Positions 34,675 to 42,717 of a stretch of DNA of 64,000 bases are shown here, one piece after another. Each line of letters starts with the position of its first letter. The stretch's first letter is position 1. The translations under genes and the position numbers were made by a program. Source of the DNA: Fodinibacter sp963695175 (GTDB taxonomy: Bacteria > Actinomycetota > Actinomycetes > Actinomycetales > Dermatophilaceae); NCBI GenBank assembly GCA_963695175.1, contig CAVOGG010000003.1, positions 372,001-436,000 on the forward strand, given 5' to 3'. The notes beneath the pieces were generated by a model. It searched no databases and had not been told where the DNA came from. It saw nothing but the letters and a program-made list of their open reading frames with translations.

Positions 34675-35175
34675 TGGCCGGTCGGGGGCGCGCAGGCGCG
34701 CGGTCACGGGTGCGCCTCACCGCCGCACTCGTGGCCGTGGTCGGCGCCGTCGTCCTCGTGCGAGCCGAGGTCGTCGAGCCTCGAGAGGTCGCGAGCGAGA
34801 GCATGGAGCCGACCCTGCACACCGGGTCCGTCGTGCTCGTCGACAAGATCGGGCCGCGACTGCGCGGAGTGCACCGGCAGGACGTCGTCGTGTTCGCGAG
34901 CCCACAGGACGGCAGCGACTCCGTCAAGCGCGTCGTGGCGGTGGGCGGTCAGCAGGTGGCCATCCGCGACGCGGAGCTCTACGTCGACGGCACCCTGGTC
35001 CGCGAGCCGCAGGTCGACCTGAGCCGGATCGACGGGCTGTGGTTCGGCCCGGTGACCGTCCCCGAGCGCACGGTCTTCGTGCTTGGGAGACGCGCGGTCC
35101 GGCTCGGTCGACTCGCGCGTCTACGGCCCCGTGCCGCTGGGCTCCATCGTCGGCCGGGTCGCGGTGGCCTGGTGA
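34674..35175 (+). CDS. Signal peptidase I (S26) coupled to the oxidase gene, one frame break
   Basis: About 166 residues after correction. There is one N-terminal membrane helix (about 14-31, LTAALVAVVGAVVLVRAEV), catalytic Ser43 in SESMEPTLHTGS and catalytic Lys85 in DSVKRVVAVGG, followed by RDAELYVDGTLV. Near 35093 an extra G (CTTGGGAGACG) breaks the frame. Removing it gives VLGDARSGSVDSRVYGPVPLGSIVGRVAVAW and a stop at 35173-35175, as in intact family members. The ATG overlaps the oxidase TGA, so it is co-translated with the oxidase. A dedicated peptidase for the locus products is the natural reading. Confidence 0.82.
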
Positions 35176-35314
35176 CATGGAGCCGCTCGTGCTCAGCCAC
35201 CTCGCGCCCGGCGGGCGGCGCCGCGTTGTCGCATTCTCGACCCGGGCCGGGTCCGCCCCCGGTAGCCTTCCAATCTCGGAGAGGGGACATCCATGCAGGT
35301 TGGGGGACCATGAC

Positions 35315-35971
35315 ATGGGCGCATCGCCGACCCGCATCCTGATCGCGGACGACCACCGCACCTTCGCAGAGCTGTTCGCCCTGGGCCTCGAGCGGGAACC
35401 CGACCTCGAGGCGGTGGGGCACGCCCGCACCGCGGCCGAAGCCCTGCAGATGGCCGAGTCCCTGCGCCCGGACCTCGTCATCATGGATGTCCGGCTCGGA
35501 GACGGCGACGGCATCGAGGTCACGGCGCAGCTGACCGAACGGTACGACGAGCTGCGGGTCATCGTCCTGACCGGCCACCCCGACCCCTCGGTCGTCAGCC
35601 GAGCGGCGAAGGCAGGCGCCTGCGGGTTCCTGCCGAAGGACGGCGCCCTGGACGCGATGCTGCACGCCCTGCGCAGTGCGCGGCGCGGCAGCCTGGTGCT
35701 GCCGCCCGAGATGGTCGACCTGATGGCGCAGGCTGCTGCTGCACCCTCCGCGGCCGCAGCAGTCCCCAGCCTGACCCCACGTGAGCTGGAAGTCCTGGAG
35801 CTGCTCGGACGCGGGCTGAACCCGCGCACCATCGCCCACCGCACCGGCATGTCCGTCGACGAGTGCCGCACCATCCTGCGCAGTGTGATGACCAAGCTCG
35901 GAGCCAGCTCACAGCTCGAGGCGGTGGTGAGCGCCAACCGCTACGGTCTCATCGCGCTCGGCGCGGACTGA
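35315..35971 (+). CDS. NarL/FixJ-type response regulator
   Basis: 218 residues. The receiver domain (about 6-120) has the acidic pair DD in ILIADDHRT, phospho-acceptor Asp in DLVIMDVRLGDGDG, the Thr in VIVLTGHP and Lys in FLPKDG. A C-terminal LuxR-type HTH follows (LTPRELEVLELLGRGLNPRTIAHRTGMSVDECRTILRSVMTKLG). The start ATG 35315 has GGGGGACC upstream. Its stop overlaps the histidine kinase ATG (TGATG), so the two form a cognate pair. It is a candidate activator of the oxidase locus. Confidence 0.92.
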   Translation: MGASPTRILIADDHRTFAELFALGLEREPDLEAVGHARTAAEALQMAESLRPDLVIMDVRLGDGDGIEVTAQLTERYDELRVIVLTGHPDPSVVSRAAKAGACGFLPKDGALDAMLHALRSARRGSLVLPPEMVDLMAQAAAAPSAAAAVPSLTPRELEVLELLGRGLNPRTIAHRTGMSVDECRTILRSVMTKLGASSQLEAVVSANRYGLIALGAD

Positions 35972-37386
35972 TGGCCACCGGAGCGAGCGGGCGCCCTCGC
36001 CGACGTCTGGCCCCGATCACGCGCTCCGACACCGGCGAGGTCGACGACCTCACCGGTGACGACCCGCCGAGCCGGTCGCAGGTCTGGGCGGCCCTTGCCC
36101 GCTTCGCCGTCTTCGGCCTCGTCGCCCTGCTGGCGGTGCTCGCCGGGACCATCGTCATCGCAGGGAAGGCGACCCGGGGCGAGATCCTCCGGCACGCGCA
36201 GCGAACGGCGAGTGACATCGCCCAGACGATCATCACCCCGGTGGCCGACGACAGCCTGCGTGAGGAGGACCCCGAGGCCCTGGACCGGCTCGACTCGGTC
36301 ATGTCGGCACGGATGGCCGACGGCTCGCTGATGCGGGTCAAGGTCTGGTCCGCGGACGGCAAGGTCGTCTGGTCGGACGACGAGCGGCTCATCGGTCGTC
36401 GCTTCGAGCTCGAACCGAAGGATGCCGCCCTGCTGACGACTCTCGGGGCGACCGCCGAGTTCACCACGTTGGAGCGTCCGGAGAACGTCTTCGAGGCACA
36501 GGTGGGCGAGGTCGCCGAGATCTACCTCGGGTTCAAGGACCAGACCGGGGAGCCCCTGCTTCTCGAGCTGTACGTCCCGGTCGCCGGGCTGGAGGCCGAG
36601 TCCAGGGCCCAGGTCCGGACCCTGCTGCCGCTCACCCTGGGAGGTCCGGCCCTGATGCTGCTCATCCTGCTGCCCGTCGCGCTGTCGATGGCCCGAAGGA
36701 TCGACGACGCCGGTGCGGAGCGCTCATCGCTGCTGCGACACGCCGCCGCGGCGTCGGCCCTCGAACGTCGGCGCATCGCCGGGGACCTCCACGACGGTGT
36801 GGTGCAGGACCTCGCCGGCATCGGCTATGCGCTGCCGGCCATCCGGCGGTCCCTGCCGGACGGGCCGGATACCGAGGATGCGCGCCAGAAGCTGGACCGG
36901 GTCACCGAGATCGTGACGCGCGACGTCACCGCGCTCCGCTCGGTGATCACGGACATCTACCCTCCCGACCTCAACGAGGGCGGACTCGTGCCCGCGAGCC
37001 AGCTGCTCTTCAGCGAGGTGCGCTACGCCGGCATCGAGGTCGACGTGCGCATCGACCCCACCGTCAGCGACCAGCCGTTGCCGATCGACGCGGCCGTCCT
37101 CGGGTACCGGGTGCTGCGCGAGACCCTGCGCAACGTGGTCAGGCACTCCGGCGCGGCGAGAGCGGGCGTCTCGCTGCGAACCGAGAACGGTGACCTCGTC
37201 ATCGTGGTGGAGGACGACGGGATCGGTTTCGACCCGACCCTGCCGGCCCCCCAGGGCCACTTCGGCCTCCGGCTGCTCGAGGACACCCTCAGCGACGTCG
37301 GCGGCAGCCTCGTCATCGACCCCCCGCCGGACGGCGGCACCAGGGTGGTCGCCCGCTTCCCCATCAGGTGGGCGGGGCCGTCATGA
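35971..37386 (+). CDS. Membrane sensor histidine kinase (HisKA_3 type)
   Basis: 471 residues. The first membrane helix is at about 42-64 (FAVFGLVALLAVLAGTIVIAG). An extracytoplasmic sensor loop of about 150 residues follows (RILR-type repeats, VKVWSADGKVVWSDDERLIGRRF, EIYLGFKD), then a second helix (LTLGGPALMLLILLPVALSMA). The dimerisation helix carries the phospho-acceptor His in ERRRIAGDLHDGVVQDLAG. The HATPase_c domain shows LRNVVRHSGA and VVEDDGIGFDP. The sensor looks like a double-Cache/PAS fold with no Cys or Met cluster, so copper sensing is not obvious. Both ends overlap neighbours (TGATG and ATGA), which makes a single RR-HK-RR transcript. Confidence 0.92.
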   Translation: MATGASGRPRRRLAPITRSDTGEVDDLTGDDPPSRSQVWAALARFAVFGLVALLAVLAGTIVIAGKATRGEILRHAQRTASDIAQTIITPVADDSLREEDPEALDRLDSVMSARMADGSLMRVKVWSADGKVVWSDDERLIGRRFELEPKDAALLTTLGATAEFTTLERPENVFEAQVGEVAEIYLGFKDQTGEPLLLELYVPVAGLEAESRAQVRTLLPLTLGGPALMLLILLPVALSMARRIDDAGAERSSLLRHAAAASALERRRIAGDLHDGVVQDLAGIGYALPAIRRSLPDGPDTEDARQKLDRVTEIVTRDVTALRSVITDIYPPDLNEGGLVPASQLLFSEVRYAGIEVDVRIDPTVSDQPLPIDAAVLGYRVLRETLRNVVRHSGAARAGVSLRTENGDLVIVVEDDGIGFDPTLPAPQGHFGLRLLEDTLSDVGGSLVIDPPPDGGTRVVARFPIRWAGPS

Positions 37387-37844
37387 TCCGGATCCTGGTG
37401 GCCGACGACAACGAGGTCCTTCGCTGGGGTCTCGTGCAGAGCCTGTCCAGCGAGCCGGACCTCGTGGTGGTCGCAGAGGTGGACGGGGCAGGCGCGGCCG
37501 TGGCGGAGTACGACCGCGTGATGCCGGACGTCCTGGTCCTCGACCTGTACATGCCCGGTGGGGGCGGATGGGTGGCCCTCGAACAGGTCCTCGAGAGGCA
37601 CCCCGATGCGCGTGTCGTCATCCTCAGTGCCGCGGACGACGTCGCCACGGTGGATGCCGTGATCGCCCGCGGCGCGCGGGCCCACGTGTCGAAGTCCGCC
37701 GGGATCACCCGGCTGCTCGAGGTGTTGCGGTCCGTCACCGGCGCACCGCGCCACGACGTGGGCGTCGCCGCCTCGTCACCCGACCGTGCCGGCGGCCCGC
37801 AGGCACCGAGCCGCGCTGGCGGTGGCGACCCGGGCCCCCGCTGA
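37383..37844 (+). CDS. Receiver-only response regulator at the end of the two-component operon
   Basis: 153 residues. A full receiver domain (about 1-118) has DD in ILVADDNEV, phospho-acceptor Asp in VLVLDLYMPGG, Ser in VVILSAADD and Lys in HVSKSAG. The expected DNA-binding domain is missing; the last 35 residues are Gly/Pro/Ala-rich. The ATG overlaps the kinase stop (ATGA). Its last 69 bases overlap the end of the convergent SARP gene antisense. It may be a single-domain phosphate sink or partner of the same kinase, or a regulator that has lost its HTH by fusion into the neighbouring gene. Confidence 0.8.
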   Translation: MIRILVADDNEVLRWGLVQSLSSEPDLVVVAEVDGAGAAVAEYDRVMPDVLVLDLYMPGGGGWVALEQVLERHPDARVVILSAADDVATVDAVIARGARAHVSKSAGITRLLEVLRSVTGAPRHDVGVAASSPDRAGGPQAPSRAGGGDPGPR

Positions 37845-40800
37845 CCAGCCTCCCTCGAACAGGTACTGCGCCTGGGCCAGGTAGGCCTCGGACGCCAGCA
37901 GGAGCAGGCCGCTCTCCCGAGCGATCCGGGCAGCGTTGGCCGCGGCCGCCGCAGCCCGGTCGAGCTCCTGGTGCCCAGCGCGCACGGCCGCGCGGGCCAG
38001 GAGCCGGAGGTAGCCCTCGCGGGGGTGGCCGATCTCAGAGCCGGCGGCCCAGTCGAACAGCTCGAAGAGCGCGATCGCCGCCTCCGGGTTCGACGGCGCG
38101 GTCAGGATGACCATCTTCGCGGTCACCTCCGGCACCAGCAGCGAGCACCCCTCCTCCTCGGCCTCGGCCATGGCGTTCTCGAGCCCGCGGATCGCCTCGG
38201 CAGATCGGCCCAGGGCGGCCTGCAGCCCCGCGGTCGACAGCGCGCGCAGCTGGCGCCCCAGCGCGGTGGCCTGCGGGCTGACCGGGCGGCGGTCCTCCTC
38301 GATCGCCTCGGCGAGGGACCCTCGCTCGGTGAGCATCCGCACCCTCGCCCACGTCCACTCGACGGTCTCCGACTCAGGGGGCGCCACGGTCATCGCCTGT
38401 TCCCAGCGGGTGTCGAAGTCGCGGCGTCCCAGGTCGTGGCCGGCCAGGCAGCGCAGGACCATGAGGGGGCCGGTCTCGGGCCGCTGCGGGTCGGCGATGG
38501 CCCACGCGGCGTCCAGCGGGCGCTCGGCGACCAGGGAGTTCCCCAACAGCACGGCCGGCAGGTGGTACACCGACACGGCGGGGGCGAACGAGGGGCCGTC
38601 GCCGGCCAGTGCAACGGCTTCCGCACTCACGTCACGGGCACGAGCCAGTCGGCGGGACGGCAGCAGGTGATCGCGCACCAGACGCAACCTGGCCTCGACC
38701 CGGCGCTCGGGGCTGCCACTGGTGTCGGCCTGCCTGACCGCTGCCCAGGCCGCACGCTCCCGGGCCTCGTCGTCCGGCTCCCTGTCCGTGTCGGGCGTCG
38801 CCGGCGTGGGCATCTCGGGTTCGGCGGTCGAGGTCGCCCCGGCCAGTGAGCGCTGTGCGGATGCCGCCTTGTCGCGCAGCCGTGAGCCGGCCGGGTCGGC
38901 CGGGTCGGCGAGCCACTCCGCGGCGCGGCCATAGTGCTGCACGGCCTCGTCCAGCCGCCCGGCGGCGACGCAGACGTCGGCCAGCTCCTCCTCCAGGCCG
39001 ACGAGGTCCGCGGTCGCGGCATCCGTGCGCTCGGCCAGGTCGGTGACGACGAGGAGCTGCAGACGAGCCGCCGAGACGTCGCCGGCCGCCATCGCGTCGC
39101 GGGCCGCGTCGATGGCGGCCGCGGTGGCGAGCTCCAGCTCACCCGCCGCGCGCCAGTGCCGTCCCCGTTCGGCGGCCGGGATGCGGGCTCGCTCCGCGAT
39201 GAGGGCGTGCAGGCGCCGTCGCACGCTGGGACGCAGCCAGGACTCCACGGCGTGGCGGAGGAACGGGTCGCGGACGACGTACCCCTCGGGCGACGCCACC
39301 AACAGCTGGAGGTCGACCAGCCGGTCCAACGAGGGGAGCACCGTGGCCGTGTCCTGCACCTCGACCCCGTCGTCGGCATCCTCGCGCGTGGGCATGAGCG
39401 GGCCGAGCAGGGAAGGCCTCACCGGACGGTCCAGCAGGGCGACCAGGTGCAGCACGTGCTGGTCGCGGGCGCCGGTGGCCTCCATCGCGCGCACCAACAG
39501 GGCGGTCTGCTCGGTCCCGTTCTCGGCGGAGCCGTCATGCGGAGGCACGAGCTCCAAGCCCTGGGACGTGACGGCGATCTCTCCCGCGTGGCACCAGTCG
39601 TCGACGGTCGAGAGCACCCGGCCCGGGAGCCCTTCGCTGCGTGCGAAGAGCTCGTCGAGCAGGCTCGGGCTCGGGGGTCCGCACAGCTGCGCGGTGGCCA
39701 GCTGCTCGAGCGCAGCGGGTGCGAGGGGTAGGAGGTGCAGGGCCAGGGTCGGCGTCGCAGCTCGGTCTCCATCGGCCTCGTCGCGCTCGACCGCCACGCT
39801 GGCGTTGGCGGAGAGTCTGAGCACGATCGTCAGCGGGCCCGCCAGCGAGCCGAGCGAGCTCAACAGCTCACCCCGACCGCGGTCCGACAGTCGCTGCGCC
39901 GTGCGCACGAGCACGATCAGGTCTCCCCCGCCACCGGGGTGGCCGCCGCCCGACGCCGGCTCGGGGTGCCGGCGCGTCAGGGCCGCGGCGACATCCGCTG
40001 CGAGGTCCTCTCGGGCCTCGACGACCTCGACCCGGGCGCCGACGGACCGGGCGGCCTCGTGGACCAGACGGGTCCGCCCCGACCCCTCGGGCCCGGAGAG
40101 GTACACGACGCCGGGGGTGCCGGCGGCGCGCCGTTGCGCACACCAGGCCAGCAGGCTGCTCAGCTCGCGGTCCCGCCCCGTGAAGGGAGCCTCCGGTGCG
40201 TCGTGGTGCTCGGAGGTGAGGATCTCGAGGTGGAGCGAGCGCGACTGGGCACTCGGGTCGATGCCGAGCTCCTCGGCGAGCACCGCGCGGCACCGCTCGT
40301 AGATCCGCAGGGCCCGCTCCGTCTCCCCGAGGCCCGCGAACCCCCTCATGAGCACCCGGTACGCGCGCTCGGACGTGGCATCCGCGTCGAGGGCCCGCTG
40401 CCCGAGCTCGAGTGCGTCGCGCATCCAGCCGAGCTCGACCGCGTACTCGGCGGCGTCGAGCGTCATCTCCCGGAACCTCGCCTCGAGGTTCTCCCGGAAA
40501 GGGACCGCCCACAGCGCGTCCGGGTCGTGGGTCCGGAACTCTCCGAGGTGCAGCGCCTCGGCCTCGCGCGCCACGTTGACGGCCAGGGCGAGCCGACCGT
40601 GGCGTGCGTGACGCCGGGCCTCGTCGGCGAGCTTGAGCAGCGCCGCGGTGTCCACCCACGCGTCGCGCAGGACCAGCCCGTCGCGTCCGCGCTCGATCGC
40701 GCTCTGCCCGAGCAGCCTGCGCAGCTGACCGAGGGCGTTGCGCAGGCTGCCGCGGCCGTGGTGCTCGTCGACGTTGGGCCAGAGCGCCTCCAGGATCTCG

Positions 40801-41030
40801 TCGACGGAGACGGCTTCGCCGGACCGGGTCGCCAGGAGGCGGAGGAGGTCCACCGTCTTGCCCGTCCGCCACTCGCGGGAGTGGATCAGTGACCCGTCGG
40901 CCCGGCGCACCTGCAGGGGCCCGAGCAGACGCACCTCGATGCGGTCTGCGGGGTCGACGTCGCGCTCCGGCACTCCCCGAGACGCCGGCGTGAAATCGCG
41001 GACGCTGGCGTCCGCGACGAGCTCGCTCAT
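37776..41030 (-). CDS. SARP-type regulator: winged helix-BTAD-AAA ATPase-TPR
   Basis: 1084 residues from ATG 41030 (MSELVADASV), with GGGGGAGG upstream. An OmpR-type winged helix comes first (IEVRLLGPLQVRRADGSLI ... SVDEILEALWPNVD). The bacterial transcriptional activation domain follows (LWAVPFRENLEARFREMTLDAAEYA ... RVLAEELGIDPS-like end). The ATPase has P-loop GPEGSGRT near residue 325. The last half is helical TPR-like. It is a cytosolic transcriptional activator of the AfsR/large-SARP kind. It converges with the two-component operon and overlaps the receiver gene by 69 bases at its 3' end. A link to the oxidase locus is possible but only positional. Confidence 0.88.
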   Translation of the reverse strand: MSELVADASVRDFTPASRGVPERDVDPADRIEVRLLGPLQVRRADGSLIHSREWRTGKTVDLLRLLATRSGEAVSVDEILEALWPNVDEHHGRGSLRNALGQLRRLLGQSAIERGRDGLVLRDAWVDTAALLKLADEARRHARHGRLALAVNVAREAEALHLGEFRTHDPDALWAVPFRENLEARFREMTLDAAEYAVELGWMRDALELGQRALDADATSERAYRVLMRGFAGLGETERALRIYERCRAVLAEELGIDPSAQSRSLHLEILTSEHHDAPEAPFTGRDRELSSLLAWCAQRRAAGTPGVVYLSGPEGSGRTRLVHEAARSVGARVEVVEAREDLAADVAAALTRRHPEPASGGGHPGGGGDLIVLVRTAQRLSDRGRGELLSSLGSLAGPLTIVLRLSANASVAVERDEADGDRAATPTLALHLLPLAPAALEQLATAQLCGPPSPSLLDELFARSEGLPGRVLSTVDDWCHAGEIAVTSQGLELVPPHDGSAENGTEQTALLVRAMEATGARDQHVLHLVALLDRPVRPSLLGPLMPTREDADDGVEVQDTATVLPSLDRLVDLQLLVASPEGYVVRDPFLRHAVESWLRPSVRRRLHALIAERARIPAAERGRHWRAAGELELATAAAIDAARDAMAAGDVSAARLQLLVVTDLAERTDAATADLVGLEEELADVCVAAGRLDEAVQHYGRAAEWLADPADPAGSRLRDKAASAQRSLAGATSTAEPEMPTPATPDTDREPDDEARERAAWAAVRQADTSGSPERRVEARLRLVRDHLLPSRRLARARDVSAEAVALAGDGPSFAPAVSVYHLPAVLLGNSLVAERPLDAAWAIADPQRPETGPLMVLRCLAGHDLGRRDFDTRWEQAMTVAPPESETVEWTWARVRMLTERGSLAEAIEEDRRPVSPQATALGRQLRALSTAGLQAALGRSAEAIRGLENAMAEAEEEGCSLLVPEVTAKMVILTAPSNPEAAIALFELFDWAAGSEIGHPREGYLRLLARAAVRAGHQELDRAAAAAANAARIARESGLLLLASEAYLAQAQYLFEGGWSAGARVATASAARCLRAAGTVG

Positions 41031-41579
41031 GCACACCTCCCCCGAGTCTGCGCGCAGTTCTTTACCCACTGCATGGACCATCATTGCCTAACCTTGACCA
41101 TGTCCGGGACGGGTTCACGAATTTGACCTCCGAAAGGGGCCCGTAAGGGCCCCCCACCTGCAGACTTTTCACAGTGCGGTTGCGGCGCATGGAGACGATT
41201 GCTCCATGTGGACGGCGAGGCTGAGCGCAGACGAGGGCGACCGGTACCGCACCGGCCGCCCTCGGCCGGCGCACCGTCGTCGTCGGCGTCGGGGGCCGCA
41301 TCCGGTGGTCCGCAGGCTCCGCGTCCTGCTGCTGGGGACGTCGGGTGCCCAGCGGGTGCCCGGCCCGTGGCCGGCCCAGGCGATGTGGCAGGTCTGCGGC
41401 ATCACGGCGATGCCGTCCGCCGGTTCCGTGCCCCGGCCGCAGCTCGCGCAGCCGGCTCCTGCGTCGACACCCTCCCCCTGCCCGAACGCGGCGCCGACGG
41501 CGGAGGGAAGCGCGCGAGGCATCGAGCGCTGACGCGCGTGGGCACGAGCCCCTACGTCGAGGTCGGCGCCGGGAGCTCG
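41031..41579. other. 549-bp intergenic region without a confident gene
   Basis: It holds the SARP leader, a perfect GGGGCCC-GTAA-GGGCCCC hairpin at 41136-41153 and TTTTCAC at 41165-41171. Two opposing frames (41169-41522 minus, which has a CASCG motif, and 41206-41532 plus) are open, but each is very Arg/Pro-rich and lacks a ribosome site. Neither is called. A decayed or novel small gene cannot be excluded. Confidence 0.4.
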
Positions 41580-42095
41580 CTACGAGCTCGGGGGCGGCCA
41601 GTCGCCGTCCTCGAACAGCTCCTCGGGGTGCAGCCGTGAGCGGACCGGGTGCTGCCGTGCCAGCTGCCGGGCCAGCGCCTCGACGTGCGACCACGCACTG
41701 TCGAGCTCCTGCGCCCAGTGCTCCTCGGTGTCATGCGGGTCGTGGGGTGCGTCCCTCCAGTAGTCGTAGACGCGCACCATGTCGCTGCTCCCGCCGGTCT
41801 GCTGGACGTCGGGCAGCACCCGCCAGGGGTCGTCCGGATCGAGGTAGCGCGCCTCGGCCCACGAGCCCGCCCACGCGATGAACGCGCGGTTCTCCGCCGT
41901 GGTGTCGCCATAGTGCTCGGCCACGTACGCGGTCCACCCGTTGTCCATGCCGTCGAAGAACTCCGACCCCGGTCCGGCGTCGACGTCGACCTTCGCCTCC
42001 GTCCAGCCCGCGACGCAGAGAACGGCCGCGGTCGCGTGCCCAGCTTCGTGGTACGCGATCTCTTCAGGGTCGCACGCGTCGTCATCGAGGGGCAC
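41580..42095 (-). CDS. Small stand-alone zincin-like protein with HEAGH motif
   Basis: 171 residues. AYHEAGHATAAVLCVAGW near residues 14-31 has the HExxH zinc site in the HEAGHA form of the FtsH (M41) peptidase domain. The rest is acidic and Trp-rich (FIAWAGSWAEARYLDPDDPW, HWAQELDSAWSHVEAL) and carries no ATPase or membrane helix. The third ligand cannot be assigned with certainty; Asp or Glu in AWAGSWAEARYLDPDD is the best guess from M41. The start is GTG 42095 with no clear ribosome site. It stands alone between the SARP regulator and a small plus-strand gene. Confidence 0.7.
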   Translation of the reverse strand: MPLDDDACDPEEIAYHEAGHATAAVLCVAGWTEAKVDVDAGPGSEFFDGMDNGWTAYVAEHYGDTTAENRAFIAWAGSWAEARYLDPDDPWRVLPDVQQTGGSSDMVRVYDYWRDAPHDPHDTEEHWAQELDSAWSHVEALARQLARQHPVRSRLHPEELFEDGDWPPPSS

Positions 42096-42346
42096 GGTTG
42101 CACGCTACAAGCCCTGAATCTGCCTGTCTCTGGCACGTTCTGGCTACGACCATTGGACACTTCCGCGCGGGCCGGATTCGGGTTTCGTGACCCGCCCGGT
42201 CCTCGGGCGGCGGACCCGCCGGCCGCCACCTGGCCGGCCCGTCGTTCGGGTTTGCGACCGCCCGTTTGCCGGGGCGCGATCGCGGGTAGGGAGAGTGGTC
42301 GAGGACCGGCTGCGGGGGCAGCACCTCGAAGGGGAGGAATGGCGAC

Positions 42347-42601
42347 ATGAGCATCGACAACACCATCCGCAGCGGTCTCGACTCCGACCTCGCGGAGCTG
42401 CGGGCCGTGCTGGCCCGGCATCGCTTCCCGATCAGCCAGGACGACATCCTCGCCCTGCTCGTCGCGCGCCACGAGCCGTCGCGGCTGCTCTGGCGGGTGG
42501 CTGCGCTCAGCCGTACCCGGGCCTACCTCTCGGTCGACGAGGTGTGCGACGAGATCGCGCGCACCACCGACTCCGGGATGCCGCCGCCCCCCGGTCGCTG
42601 A
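42347..42601 (+). CDS. Small acidic protein of unknown function
   Basis: 84 residues (MSIDNTIRSGLDSDLAELRA...). The ATG has GGGGAGGA about 9 bases upstream, the best ribosome site in this stretch. The helical pattern DLAELRAVLARHRFPISQDDILALLVARHEP suggests a small helix bundle or a wHTH-like fold. There is no signal peptide or metal motif. It is followed by a terminator-like hairpin, so it is probably monocistronic. Not recognised. Confidence 0.65.
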   Translation: MSIDNTIRSGLDSDLAELRAVLARHRFPISQDDILALLVARHEPSRLLWRVAALSRTRAYLSVDEVCDEIARTTDSGMPPPPGR

Positions 42602-42613
42602 CCGGCACGAGGC

Positions 42614-42647
42614 GCCCCCCGAGGGAGCGTCCTCGCACCCGGGGGGC
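42614..42647 (+). terminator. Hairpin after the small acidic gene
   Basis: GCCCCCCG and CGGGGGGC are 8-base perfect arms with an 18-base loop, 13 bases after the stop of the 84-residue gene and about 70 before the end of the convergent beta-propeller gene. Confidence 0.6.
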
Positions 42648-42717
42648 ACCCCGGTCGACGCCGCCTCGACGCCGACCTGACCCGGACCATTCCCCTGGGG
42701 AATGGCCGAGCTGTGGT

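Noticed and set aside
41169..41532. Two opposing short frames in the SARP upstream region, one with CASCG
   Set aside because: No ribosome site and Arg/Pro-rich composition; kept only as a note on the intergenic region.
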